A stretch of DNA of 64,000 nucleotides from Ampullimonas aquatilis (GTDB lineage Bacteria > Pseudomonadota > Gammaproteobacteria > Burkholderiales > Burkholderiaceae_D): contig NZ_CP183834.1 of NCBI RefSeq assembly GCF_049675895.1, forward strand, positions 2,790,001-2,854,000, in the 5' to 3' direction. Below the pieces are notes generated by a model. That model saw only the letters and a list, made by a program, of their open reading frames with translations, made no database searches and was not told the origin of the DNA. Shown here piece by piece: positions 1-9,849 of this stretch (positions are counted from its first letter, which is position 1; every line of letters starts with the position of its first letter). The translations under genes were made by a program, and so were the position numbers.

Positions 1-673
1 GTTGCAGACCATAGCCCAACAAAAACAACCCCGATACCGCGCCCGGTTTGGCAAACACGGCTCGCGGTTTGGACGAATACCACCACATGATGATCAGCAG
101 CAGCACGCCCTCCAGCAAAGCCTGATAGAGCTGCGAAGGATGCCGCGCGATACCGTCACCAGCCTGCGGAAAAATCATCGCCCATGGCAAGCTGTCAGGT
201 GGAATGACTGGTCGCCCCCATAACTCGCCATTGATGAAGTTGCCCAGGCGCACCATGCCAAAACCAACCAGCACCAAGGGCGCAATCATGTCACCGATCT
301 GTAAAAAGGTTCTGCCGCGTTTGCGAGCGAACACCCACATGGCCGCCAACACGCCAAGCAATCCACCATGAAACGCCATGCCGCCTTGCCAAACCTGAAT
401 GATTTCGGCTGGATGCGCCAGAAAATGACTCGGTTTGTAGAACAAAACATAGCCAAGACGTCCCCCGATAACAACGCCGAGCACGCCATAGAACAAAAAA
501 TCCTCTAATTCCTCAATTGTCCAGCCTTGTGCAGCAATATGTGATTGCTTGACACGTAGTCGTCCAAGTAGAATAAACGCAATAAAACCAACTACATACA
601 TGAGGCCATACCAGCGAATTGCTAATGGTCCCAGGGAAACGGCAACGGCATCAAACTGTGGATGAACCAGCAT
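1..673 (-). CDS. lgt: Prolipoprotein diacylglyceryl transferase (3' end outside window)
   Basis: Lgt moves a diacylglyceryl group from phosphatidylglycerol to the lipobox cysteine of prolipoproteins in the inner membrane, the first step of lipoprotein maturation. Reading the minus strand from ATG at 673 gives an open frame of 224 codons to the window edge, beginning MLVHPQFDAVAVSLGPLAIR. It contains the family signature VRLGNFINGELWG and several hydrophobic segments. The C-terminus lies beyond base 1. The start is divergent from pelA, so the DNA between 673 and about 781 must hold both promoters. PelC in the neighbouring operon is a lipoprotein and would be an Lgt substrate, but this is a general housekeeping gene and the link is probably incidental. 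Confidence 0.95.
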   Translation of the reverse strand, partial: MLVHPQFDAVAVSLGPLAIRWYGLMYVVGFIAFILLGRLRVKQSHIAAQGWTIEELEDFLFYGVLGVVIGGRLGYVLFYKPSHFLAHPAEIIQVWQGGMAFHGGLLGVLAAMWVFARKRGRTFLQIGDMIAPLVLVGFGMVRLGNFINGELWGRPVIPPDSLPWAMIFPQAGDGIARHPSQLYQALLEGVLLLIIMWWYSSKPRAVFAKPGAVSGLFLLGYGLQ

Positions 674-780
674 AAAGCTCCTTGATAATTATTGACGCCA
701 CTTGCAGTACCAAGCTGTCAGCCCTGCACTTTCGAGCTGATCTGTCTTACTACCGCCGAGCGTTTTACGCAGGCCGTATT

Positions 781-3660
781 TTGTCACGTCTGCCAGGCAT
801 TTTCGTGACTATCGCGCTAAGTTTGTTTTGCCTTGCCAGCACAGCACAAGCCGCGGCCCACAAACTACCCAGCATTGCGCTTTACTACGGCGAAAAACCA
901 CCGCTTGATGAACTCAAAGCCTTTGATGTAGTGGTGGTCGAATCCGACAACCCAGGACTTGACCCCAATCGCTACCGCGAACTCAGCAACAACACCAGCG
1001 AACTGTTTGCCTATGCCAGCATTGGCGAGATCGAACCCAGTCGCCCCTACCTAAAAGACATACCCCAAACCTGGTTAAAGACTGTCAACACAGACTGGAA
1101 TAGTCACACCATTGATCAGTCCGCCGCCGACTGGCCCGCCTTTTTTGCCGAACGGGTGATTGGACCACTTTGGAGTAAAGGCTATCGCGGCTTCTTTATT
1201 GACACGCTCGACTCTTATCAACTGTTTGCCAAAACCGATGCCGAACGCACAGCCCAAGAAGCCGGCCTGAAGCGCGTGATACGTTTGTTGCGACAACGCT
1301 ATCCCGGCATCAAACTCATCTTCAATCGTGGCTTTGAAATCCTGCCCGATGTCGCCAATGAAGTGTATGCCGTGGCGGCAGAATCACTCTATCAACAATG
1401 GGTTCCTGCTACCCGCCGTTATCAGGAAGTCCCGGCCAGTGATCGCGAATGGCTGCTTGCCAAGCTCAATGAAGTCAAGGACAAATATCAATTGCCAGTA
1501 CTGGCCATCGATTACGTTGCCCCAAAAAACCGGGCACTGGCACGCGACACCGCCAAGCGCATCATGGCGCATGGCTTCATCCCGTGGGTCACCAATGGTG
1601 ATATCAACATGCTGGGCGTGGGAAGCGTGGAAGTCTTGCCGCGAAAAGTGCTACTACTTTATGACAAGCCGGTGGACGCAACCGAGAATGAGAGTGATGC
1701 ATTGCGCTTTGCAGTCATGCCACTCAATTACCTTGGCTATAGCGTTGACATGATCGACATCCATCAAGGCTTACCCAATTATCCGCTGCGTGGTCGATAT
1801 GCTGGCATCGTCACCTGGATGTCATCTGGTGACGCCGCCAATTACACAAAAGGAGGTGAAAGTACCTATGCCAACTGGCTTGGCCGTCAACTGGATGACG
1901 GGTTGCGTCTCGCCGTCTTTAATAATTTTGGATTTGAACTCGACAACAAACTGGCCAAACAATTGGGATTGGCACTCTGGCGTTCACTGAGCACGTATCA
2001 AGCACCAGGCCAGCAACTCAACATCAGTCAGCAGGATCCATTGCTCAGTTTTGAGTTTGCTGCCGCACCGAATCGCGGCATGATCGTACCGATCAAGCTC
2101 AACAGTCAGGGACACAGTCTGTTGCAGATTCAAGATGAGTTGGGACAACAATTTGACCAAGCCGCCATCACTGATTGGGGTGGTTATGCGCTTTCACCTT
2201 TTTCACTCATCAAGATCAACGCCATCAATCAGACCCGCTGGGTCATTCAGCCCATAGAGTTTTTACGGCGCAGTTTGATGCCAGCCGATCAACCGGAACT
2301 CGCATTACCGGCACCAGATGTCACCACTGAAAATGGTCGTCGATTGATGATTGTGCATGTCGATGGTGATGGCTTTGCCTCACGTGCTGAAGTTCCCGGT
2401 ACGCCATTTGCCTCTGAAGTAATGCTTAATCAATTTTTAAATAAATATCGCGTCCCTTCTACGGTCTCAATCATTCAGGGTGAAATTGCCGCCAATGGGC
2501 TATACCCAAAACTATCTCCGGCTCTGGAAGATATCGCCAGAAAAATCTTTGCATTACCTAACGTAGAAATTGCCAGCCACTCTTTTTCCCATCCATTCAT
2601 CTGGAGCAAACTGGAACAGGGCGGTACTAACGAGGCTGACTCATATAACTTGCACATCCCCAATTACCAATTTGATCTGGCCACTGAAATACAAGGCTCG
2701 GCTCATTACATTGACAGTAAGTTGGCGCCTGCCGGGAAAAAGACTCAAGTCTTTCTCTGGACTGGCAATTGCGTGCCAGGTGCAGATGCCATCGCCATGA
2801 CTTACGCCAACCATCTGCTCAATATGAATGGTGGTGATACCTTTATCGATCGGCAACGTCCGACCTGGTCATTCATTGCACCATTAGGCATTCGCAAAAA
2901 TGGTCAACTGCAAATCTTTGCCGCCAATCAAAATGAAAACGTTTATACCCATGAATGGACTGGCCCCTACTATGGTTTTGAAAGAGTCCTCGATACGTTT
3001 GCCATGACGGAAACACCCTACCGTCTCAAGCCCATCAATATCTATTACCATACCTATTCTGCCAGCAAGCCAGCATCCATCGGCGCCTTGGACAAGGCCT
3101 ATCGCTATGCGCTGGCACAAGATGTCTTGCCTGTTTACGCCTCTGACTACATTCGCAAGGTGATCGATTTTGACAGCCTGACCATGTATCGTGAACTGGC
3201 CGAAGACAATACCGATCTGCACCGCATTCACATCAAGAGTCAAGGCGATATTCGCACCTTGCGTCTGCCAGGCAATGCCAGCGTGCCCGATTTGGCCAAT
3301 AGTGAGGGCATTGCCGGTTATGCTGCTGGACCCAACGCTATCTATACCCATATGACTGACAAGACTGCCGTATTGAGCCTGCCCGCCGCACCTCAAACAG
3401 CCCTGCCTTACCTTGCCTTGGCAGCCGGTCGAATCAGCCAATTCAAACGCCAAGGCAATGCCATGAGCTTTCAGCTTGATATTCCTTCCGGATTAAATCA
3501 GGCCAGCATCACGCTGGGTAATAGCCATCGTTGTCTGGTCAGCGCCAATAACAAAATTTTGGCCAGGCAGAACCCGAGCAATCAACTGGATCAGTTCATC
3601 TTTACCACTTATGCAAAAGAATCGCAGCGCCAGCTGGTATCTATACGCTGCCCAGAGTGA
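781..3660 (+). CDS. pelA: PelA, periplasmic Pel polysaccharide deacetylase/hydrolase
   Basis: PelA partially deacetylates the GalNAc-rich Pel polymer in the periplasm and also carries a glycoside-hydrolase domain. The open frame runs from TTG 682 and has no ATG start. I chose TTG 781 because it gives a Sec signal peptide (basic residue, hydrophobic core, ASTAQA cleavage region) and 959 residues, close to the 948 of Pseudomonas aeruginosa PelA. With this start the deacetylase metal ligands fall at D528, D530 (HVDGDGF), H600 and H604 (SHSFSH), the numbers I recall for P. aeruginosa. GTG 805 is another possible start. An N-terminal polygalactosaminidase-like domain (about 30-280) comes first, then a Rossmann-like middle, then the deacetylase (about 515-800). 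The 3' end overlaps pelB by 50 bases, so translation is probably coupled. Confidence 0.93.
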   Translation: MSRLPGIFVTIALSLFCLASTAQAAAHKLPSIALYYGEKPPLDELKAFDVVVVESDNPGLDPNRYRELSNNTSELFAYASIGEIEPSRPYLKDIPQTWLKTVNTDWNSHTIDQSAADWPAFFAERVIGPLWSKGYRGFFIDTLDSYQLFAKTDAERTAQEAGLKRVIRLLRQRYPGIKLIFNRGFEILPDVANEVYAVAAESLYQQWVPATRRYQEVPASDREWLLAKLNEVKDKYQLPVLAIDYVAPKNRALARDTAKRIMAHGFIPWVTNGDINMLGVGSVEVLPRKVLLLYDKPVDATENESDALRFAVMPLNYLGYSVDMIDIHQGLPNYPLRGRYAGIVTWMSSGDAANYTKGGESTYANWLGRQLDDGLRLAVFNNFGFELDNKLAKQLGLALWRSLSTYQAPGQQLNISQQDPLLSFEFAAAPNRGMIVPIKLNSQGHSLLQIQDELGQQFDQAAITDWGGYALSPFSLIKINAINQTRWVIQPIEFLRRSLMPADQPELALPAPDVTTENGRRLMIVHVDGDGFASRAEVPGTPFASEVMLNQFLNKYRVPSTVSIIQGEIAANGLYPKLSPALEDIARKIFALPNVEIASHSFSHPFIWSKLEQGGTNEADSYNLHIPNYQFDLATEIQGSAHYIDSKLAPAGKKTQVFLWTGNCVPGADAIAMTYANHLLNMNGGDTFIDRQRPTWSFIAPLGIRKNGQLQIFAANQNENVYTHEWTGPYYGFERVLDTFAMTETPYRLKPINIYYHTYSASKPASIGALDKAYRYALAQDVLPVYASDYIRKVIDFDSLTMYRELAEDNTDLHRIHIKSQGDIRTLRLPGNASVPDLANSEGIAGYAAGPNAIYTHMTDKTAVLSLPAAPQTALPYLALAAGRISQFKRQGNAMSFQLDIPSGLNQASITLGNSHRCLVSANNKILARQNPSNQLDQFIFTTYAKESQRQLVSIRCPE

Positions 3661-6600
3661 ACGGGAACGGCTCTTCACGCCGGTCATCGTCATCCTCTTC
3701 GGGCTGGCGATGGCGCTCGCCCTGTATTTGGTGTTTCCAGAAAAACGCCTGGAAGAACGACTGGCCAAAGCGCAAAAGGCCGACTCACTGACCATTGCCT
3801 ATCTGAATAGCTGGCTGGCTGCCAAACCCGACGAAGATGCTTTGCGACTGGTATTAGCCCGACAGAATATTCAACTCGGCTATGACGACATCGCACGCGA
3901 AGCGCTCCAACCGCTGCTGCAAACTCATGATCCACACTTGCAAAATGAAGTACGTTGGTTACAGCTCGATATGGCCGAGCGGGAAGCCTATGCCTTGCCT
4001 GCGCTCTCACCCGAGCGTCTGGCTGCAATGGAAAAAGTGCGCATCGAGTTGCGCGCACTGACCAAACTGGATCAAACGCTGGAACGCCGCGAACTGCTCG
4101 CCAAAAAGGCCTTGGCACTGAATGACATGCCCTTGGCGGCACAACTCTATCGCCAGCTTGCCATTGCCAACCCCAATGGTTCTGCCGAGTTTTTCATTCA
4201 GACGGCCGACATTCTGCTCTCAACCGGTGACTATCGAGCCGCTGCCGAGATGTACTTCAAGGCACGGCAAAAGACAGCTGCGTATGAACGGCAACGCAGC
4301 CTGTTCTTGAAAGCATTGAGTATTTTACGTTCAGGCAATTTACTGACCGATGCACTCAAGCAAGCCGAATTACAGATTGGCAACCTCAGCGAGGATAACC
4401 AGACCTTGACTTATCTGGCGCAATTGGCGCGTGCCGCCAACCAGCTTGATCTGGCCGAACGATATGCCAAGCGCCTATTGCGCATGAGTTGGTGGCAGCA
4501 GTTATTGCAATGGTTGCAACTCGCCGACACAAAACCAGACTATGAAGAAGATGTACCGCAACTGGTCTTGGCCGCTTATCAAGCAGGCTTGAATGAAACG
4601 ACCGATTCCAATATCAATACGAATACCGCACCAGGCAAGGTACTTAAACCCGATGCCTATGGTATCGGTATGCCCTTTAATGACGCATCCTATACCTTGG
4701 CCTATGAAATCTTTCTGGCCAATCGCAATCTCAACGATGCCATGCGCGTGGCAGAATCGGCCATAGCTCAAGTCCCGCAATTGTTGGCCTGGCATGAGCG
4801 CTTGGCTCTGGTGGCGCAATGGAATACCCGACCCGACATCGCCCTGCAGGAATGGCTGCATATCGCCAAGACCAGTAATAATGAAAAGGCCTGGGCTCAG
4901 GTATTAAGCATCGCCCCCGGTATGTTTGACTATGAAGCCTGGCTGGCTGGACTGCAGCACAAATGGTCGCACAGTCATGACACAGCACTGCTAAACGATA
5001 TTGTCAGCCTCTATGAAAAACTGGGACAGCCTGATAGTGCCATTGCTTTTTTATCCAGCCAGATCAATCTGGGTGGCATTCGCAAACAGGCGCTCAGTGC
5101 GCAACAGCTATCCATACTCAAAATGCTCGCCGCCCTGGCTGAGCGCAGTGGCCGCCAGGACATGACGATTGCCGCCTATACCGCATTGTTGCAATTTCCC
5201 GATGAACAACTCGATTACGCCGGCAGAATTGCCCGTATCCATCTGATCAACAATCGTCCTGCCGAAGCCTGGCAGGTGTTGGCCAGCGTCCGCAACAATG
5301 CACTGCATCGACAGGATCAATTGCCGCTTGCCCAGCAGCAAGCCTACTGGCATTTTTATCTGGAGCTGGCTGGTCTTACTCATCATGACAAAGAAACCGG
5401 TTTTGCTTACCAGCAATTGCTGGCACTGGAACAGTTCAATGATTTTGATCTGCAAAATCTGGCCGAGTATTATCGTGCCAATCAGGCCGATCAGCAGAGT
5501 GCTTTGGTCAATGAATATCTGGCGCGCCGCCACCCTTCGGAAAACAGTTATCGGCGTGCCTTTGCTCAATACCTCGGCCTGCATGACTGGCATGCCATAG
5601 CACGCATGCTGCAACTCCTCACCGAACCGACACACGCAGCTTTGCTGGATCAGCTTAATCAGAATCCAGATTTTCTGGCACAACGTGCTTTTTATCAGCA
5701 ATCGATTGGATTGCTGGATGGCGCACTGAACGATTATCGACACGCGCTGATCATCAAGCCTGATGCCCTCGACAATCAAGCCGCCTTGCTTTGGTTGCTG
5801 CTGGCCAAACATGATCGCCCGGCCATTGAGCAAATGTTGATCGACCTGCGGGAACCGGCCGAACAAAACAGTGTGTTGTGGCCAGCTTTTAGTGCGGCCC
5901 ATATGCAGTTGGGGCGTCCTGCACAAGCCTTGATTTACTTCCGCAAACAGGCACCGTCCAACCAACATGATTATTTATGGCAATTGGGTTTTGCCGAATG
6001 CCTGGATGCCAATGGCATGAGCGACGCTGCCTGGCAGTTACGCCGTCAGGTCTGGACTGGCTGGCGGCGGCAAAGTGGTTTGCTATTGCGCAATCAGCAG
6101 CTCACCAGCAAAACGCAAGCAGGTCTGAAGCCCGAACAACGCCATGAGCAAGCGCTGCGTCTGGCTGGCCTGGCACAGCAATTTGCCCCAGGCGACGATT
6201 CACGTTCATTACTCACGCAACTGGTTTATCAGGATCGTGAACAACAGCGCTATCAATGGCAAGACTTCTCCAAGAACGATCTGGCACTGGACAATCCCTT
6301 TGTGGATGAAACCCTGTCGGGGAAGGGCTTGCTCAAACAGCTTAAAAAAATAGCAGCTCAAGACAGCGTCAGGCGTGACAATGGGCGTAGCCGAAATGTT
6401 AGAAATCCCGCATCCTATGCCAGTATTGACCATCAACTGCACAAGCTGCCTGCCAAGGTCTTGCCGGGCATGGCTTGGCAAGCTGATCAGACTGATGAAC
6501 TGAATCCTGCAAGCAATCGCGTCTCAGCAGTGGTCAAGGAACTCAAATTGGCCTACCTGCTTTCCAATGAGGCCTATGATGCCGCTCATGCATGGTTACT

Positions 6601-7807
6601 GGCCAATTACGCACAATCGCTGTCACAACCCAGTTGGGCAAGGTTGTCGCTGGCATTGGCCGAAGAAGATCACCAGTCCATGCAAAACCTCATGGATACC
6701 CTGGAAGACTGGCTGCCTGCCGCCGATCAGGTGGAAGCTGCAAAAAAACTGGGCAATCATCAACAGGCCGAAACGCTGGCCTTTAACCAACTGAACCAGA
6801 CACCCGAGCATGATGATGTGCATCGTCGCGTGGTTGAAACACTGCTGGCCACGCCGGAAGAAACCAAACAGATCAATCTGAGCCATGTGCAGACCAACCA
6901 ATATCCCCTGCATTTGTTGACGACACGTGTTGATGCCACCCTGCCCGGCTATGGCTTACGGTATGGTCAATTTCGTCTTGGCGTATTTGCCAGTGACACC
7001 ACACAATCGAGTGATGCACCAAGCTTGCTGACCAATCTGCCCCGTCACGATCAAACCGTTGGCCTGACCGCACGTCTGAAACACGCTTTGGGTCGCACAC
7101 ATCTGACCCTGTTTGAACGCAAGGCGGTGGCTAGTCACAGTGGTTTAAAACTGGATCATGAGGTCACCCCGGCGCTCTTACTTGATGATCGCTTGAGTGC
7201 CAACTTCAGTCTTGGTCGCAATCTGCTGGCCAATGAAAGCGGCAATCTGCGCGTTACGGGGATGAAAGATCAGTTTGAAATGAATCTAGCGTGGCGCGTA
7301 TCGCGCTACGAAACCATCAGTATCCAACCCAGTTGGCAACGCTACTTCAGCCAGGATCGTCAATATCTGGGTAGCGGACAACTCATCAATCTGGAAGCCA
7401 GCAGCCGCGCCCGCCTTGAATATCCGGATCTGACAGCGCGATTAGATGCCACTTATGCGCGCTTCAATGCCAATGGCTCGGTCAGCAATCTGCTGTTGCC
7501 TATCGTGCCCGGTAGCACGACGATCAGCCCCAACCTGTTTGTACCGCGTGGCTATACACAATTTGGCTTGAGTCTGAGCAGTGGTGACAATCTCAACCAG
7601 GATTACACCCGCGCATTGCGACCTTTTGCAAGTGCCGGGATTAGCCACAACAATGTGACTGGCAAAGGGTACAATTTACGTGCCGGTTTAGCGACCAGTA
7701 TTGTTGGTACTGACCATCTGGCTATCTTCATGAGTAAATCCAGTGCCACACCTGGAAATCCGGATGGATTCAGAGAGTTTGGCGCACAATATCGCTGGTA
7801 TTTTTAA
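3611..7807 (+). CDS. pelB: PelB, TPR scaffold and outer-membrane Pel export porin
   Basis: PelB guides the Pel polymer through the periplasm and out of the cell. The 1398-residue product has a short cytoplasmic N-terminus, one membrane segment at about residues 22-43 (TPVIVILFGLAMALALYLVF), a very long array of TPR-like helical repeats (about 50-1080), and a C-terminal region of alternating β-strands ending in RWYF. A terminal aromatic residue is typical of outer-membrane barrels. P. aeruginosa PelB is about 1193 residues, so this one is longer, with the extra length in the helical region. It starts inside the end of pelA in a different frame and is followed after 30 bases by pelC. Confidence 0.93.
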   Translation: MQKNRSASWYLYAAQSERERLFTPVIVILFGLAMALALYLVFPEKRLEERLAKAQKADSLTIAYLNSWLAAKPDEDALRLVLARQNIQLGYDDIAREALQPLLQTHDPHLQNEVRWLQLDMAEREAYALPALSPERLAAMEKVRIELRALTKLDQTLERRELLAKKALALNDMPLAAQLYRQLAIANPNGSAEFFIQTADILLSTGDYRAAAEMYFKARQKTAAYERQRSLFLKALSILRSGNLLTDALKQAELQIGNLSEDNQTLTYLAQLARAANQLDLAERYAKRLLRMSWWQQLLQWLQLADTKPDYEEDVPQLVLAAYQAGLNETTDSNINTNTAPGKVLKPDAYGIGMPFNDASYTLAYEIFLANRNLNDAMRVAESAIAQVPQLLAWHERLALVAQWNTRPDIALQEWLHIAKTSNNEKAWAQVLSIAPGMFDYEAWLAGLQHKWSHSHDTALLNDIVSLYEKLGQPDSAIAFLSSQINLGGIRKQALSAQQLSILKMLAALAERSGRQDMTIAAYTALLQFPDEQLDYAGRIARIHLINNRPAEAWQVLASVRNNALHRQDQLPLAQQQAYWHFYLELAGLTHHDKETGFAYQQLLALEQFNDFDLQNLAEYYRANQADQQSALVNEYLARRHPSENSYRRAFAQYLGLHDWHAIARMLQLLTEPTHAALLDQLNQNPDFLAQRAFYQQSIGLLDGALNDYRHALIIKPDALDNQAALLWLLLAKHDRPAIEQMLIDLREPAEQNSVLWPAFSAAHMQLGRPAQALIYFRKQAPSNQHDYLWQLGFAECLDANGMSDAAWQLRRQVWTGWRRQSGLLLRNQQLTSKTQAGLKPEQRHEQALRLAGLAQQFAPGDDSRSLLTQLVYQDREQQRYQWQDFSKNDLALDNPFVDETLSGKGLLKQLKKIAAQDSVRRDNGRSRNVRNPASYASIDHQLHKLPAKVLPGMAWQADQTDELNPASNRVSAVVKELKLAYLLSNEAYDAAHAWLLANYAQSLSQPSWARLSLALAEEDHQSMQNLMDTLEDWLPAADQVEAAKKLGNHQQAETLAFNQLNQTPEHDDVHRRVVETLLATPEETKQINLSHVQTNQYPLHLLTTRVDATLPGYGLRYGQFRLGVFASDTTQSSDAPSLLTNLPRHDQTVGLTARLKHALGRTHLTLFERKAVASHSGLKLDHEVTPALLLDDRLSANFSLGRNLLANESGNLRVTGMKDQFEMNLAWRVSRYETISIQPSWQRYFSQDRQYLGSGQLINLEASSRARLEYPDLTARLDATYARFNANGSVSNLLLPIVPGSTTISPNLFVPRGYTQFGLSLSSGDNLNQDYTRALRPFASAGISHNNVTGKGYNLRAGLATSIVGTDHLAIFMSKSSATPGNPDGFREFGAQYRWYF

Positions 7808-7837
7808 TCGGTAAAAGATCAGTAAAAGGACAGGATT

Positions 7838-8416
7838 TTGGTTTCATTCCATTGCACCCAAGCATTATTAAAAAGATGGCTGTTGGCTTCCGGTTTATTT
7901 GCTGGTATCTTGCTCATTAGCGCCTGTTCCACGCTGGATATCGGCAAGGCACCAGCATTTGCGCCTAAAGCAGCCTGGGTGCTATTGCCCGTGATGAATC
8001 ACACCGAAACACCGCAAGCTGGCTTACGTGCGGAAAATATTATTGATAGCGTCATGCGCACTGACGGCAATGTTTCCCTGCAACACTATCCTGCCGACCT
8101 CAATACCGAATCCCTGTTTGAACCAGCCGAACGCAAAACAGTAGAAAACGCGTTGCAATGGGCCAAGTCGATTCATGCTGCTTATGCCGTCACCGGCTCG
8201 GTAGATGAGTGGCGCTACAAGGTTGGCGTGGATGGCGAACCCGCAGTTGGCATGACCTTGCGTGTGTGGGATGTGCAAAGCGGACAGGTGGTGTGGAGCG
8301 GCACCGGCGGCAAAACCGGCTGGAGCCGTGAAGCCCTGTCTGCCGTGGCACAAAAGCTGATTCGCTCGCTCCTCGCCCCGGTTGCCCAATCTGCACAGGC
8401 CAGCACACGCCAATGA
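7838..8416 (+). CDS. pelC: PelC, outer-membrane lipoprotein of the Pel exporter
   Basis: PelC forms a ring under the outer membrane, around the PelB channel, that funnels the polymer. The 192-residue protein starts at TTG 7838, preceded by AAGGACAGG as ribosome site; no ATG lies near. A type II signal peptide ends in the lipobox ISAC with the lipidated cysteine at residue 30. The rest is a small α/β domain of the CsgG-like type (motifs NHTE, YAVTGSVDEW, VWDVQSGQVVWSG). Its stop overlaps the pelD start by four bases (ATGA), so the two are translationally coupled. Confidence 0.92.
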   Translation: MVSFHCTQALLKRWLLASGLFAGILLISACSTLDIGKAPAFAPKAAWVLLPVMNHTETPQAGLRAENIIDSVMRTDGNVSLQHYPADLNTESLFEPAERKTVENALQWAKSIHAAYAVTGSVDEWRYKVGVDGEPAVGMTLRVWDVQSGQVVWSGTGGKTGWSREALSAVAQKLIRSLLAPVAQSAQASTRQ

Positions 8417-9849
8417 GTCTGCAACTGGAGTCGCCAGACTCTTGGTCGAGCCGGGTATTCAAATTACTCTTTCCACGTAAACCCAGGCATACCAATAGCC
8501 CAGTATGGTTATGGGCCGCGATTGAAAGCATTTGCTTTCCGCTGATCGCACTGGCGGCAGGCTTCTGGTTACGGCGCGATGACCCGTTCCTGTTGACTGA
8601 AGGCTTTCCCTGGATGTGGATCATGCCCACTATAGTCGCGTTGCGCTATGGTTCCGTTACCGGCACAGTGTCTGTGGTGACATTACTGCTGGCCTGGTTT
8701 ACCGGCTTGCGCCTCGAATGGCTGCCCGCCGATCTTGAGTTTCCACGCATGTTTTTTTTGGGTGGACTGGTCCTGATTCTGATCTGTGGTCAGTTTGCCG
8801 ACGTCTGGAACTCGCGACTGCAACGCGCCAAGGCCGTCAACGGTTATCTGGATGAACGTCTGACGGCACTCACCAAAAACCACTTCCTGCTGCGCCTGTC
8901 ACACGAACGGCTGGAACGTGACTTGTTGACCCGCCCCACCACCCTGCGCGAAACCCTGGTCAACCTGCGCACATTAGCGGCGCGCTTTAAACCTGGCGAT
9001 ACCCACCCCACGGCAGCCTTACCCGGCGCCAAAGAATTCATTCAGTTATTGGCACAAACCTCTCAGCTGGAAATTGCTTCGTTATATTCCGTAGAAAATA
9101 TGCGGGTACAAGAAAATCCCGAAGCCAAACTCGGTGATACCCATGCACTCGAAAAAAATAATGGTTTGCTCACCCATGCCTTGCAAACTGGCGAACTTTC
9201 GCATCTGCAAAAGGCTGATGTGCAAGCACGGCGTGATGCCACCACCTCCAATGTCGAAACTTACCTGGTCTGCGCGCCGCTGGTCGATAGTGGTGGCGAC
9301 ACCCTAGGCATGCTGACAGTTGAGAAGCTGCCTTTTTTTGCGCTCAACTTTGAAGCTCTGCAACTGCTTACCGTGCTGTGTGGCTATTATGCCGATGGCG
9401 TATTGGCCGCCAAGGCGGCACGTCCGGTACTGGAACTGGTGCCCCATTGCCCACCGGAATTTGCGCTTGAAATCGTGCGTCTGCATCGCATTCAACAACA
9501 GGCAGGACTGGACTCCGCTCTTGTTGCCCTGGTCTTTGAACTGGGCACGACACTGGACATCAAGCGCTATACCGAATCACTAGACTTCTTTGAACAGGTC
9601 AAGCGTCTGCGCCGTCAGATCGATGTGTTCTGGGAAATTCAAACGCCGGAACGCAATGCCATCATTACCCTGCTACCACTGGCGGGTGGCGCGGGTCTGG
9701 AAGGTTATCTGACACGGATTGAATCGGCCTTGCACATGCAAACCGGCAAACGTTTTCTGGAAGCCCGCATTGGCAGCCACACCGTCATGCTGGGCCTGCA
9801 ATCACCGCAACACACCTTGGCCAACCTGGTCGCACTGTGCCATGTTTAG
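8413..9849 (+). CDS. pelD: PelD, inner-membrane c-di-GMP receptor of Pel synthesis
   Basis: PelD senses cyclic di-GMP and switches on polymer synthesis by the PelDEFG complex. The 478-residue protein shows about four membrane helices in residues 30-135, a coiled linker, a GAF-like domain (about 175-330) and a degenerate GGDEF domain at the C-terminus. The GGDEF active site is absent, but the RxxD inhibitory-site motif is present as RQID with R401 and D404, where the family binds the dinucleotide. It overlaps pelC by four bases and pelE by eight. No diguanylate cyclase gene is in the window, so the signal comes from elsewhere. Confidence 0.93.
   Translation: MSLQLESPDSWSSRVFKLLFPRKPRHTNSPVWLWAAIESICFPLIALAAGFWLRRDDPFLLTEGFPWMWIMPTIVALRYGSVTGTVSVVTLLLAWFTGLRLEWLPADLEFPRMFFLGGLVLILICGQFADVWNSRLQRAKAVNGYLDERLTALTKNHFLLRLSHERLERDLLTRPTTLRETLVNLRTLAARFKPGDTHPTAALPGAKEFIQLLAQTSQLEIASLYSVENMRVQENPEAKLGDTHALEKNNGLLTHALQTGELSHLQKADVQARRDATTSNVETYLVCAPLVDSGGDTLGMLTVEKLPFFALNFEALQLLTVLCGYYADGVLAAKAARPVLELVPHCPPEFALEIVRLHRIQQQAGLDSALVALVFELGTTLDIKRYTESLDFFEQVKRLRRQIDVFWEIQTPERNAIITLLPLAGGAGLEGYLTRIESALHMQTGKRFLEARIGSHTVMLGLQSPQHTLANLVALCHV

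Noticed and set aside
2..223. Plus-strand open frame at the window start
   Set aside because: It is a shadow on the opposite strand of lgt, which reads well on the minus strand with the family signature.
2884..3453. Long minus-strand open frame inside pelA (and similar ones inside pelB and putA)
   Set aside because: They lack ribosome sites and recognisable motifs and lie opposite well-identified genes.
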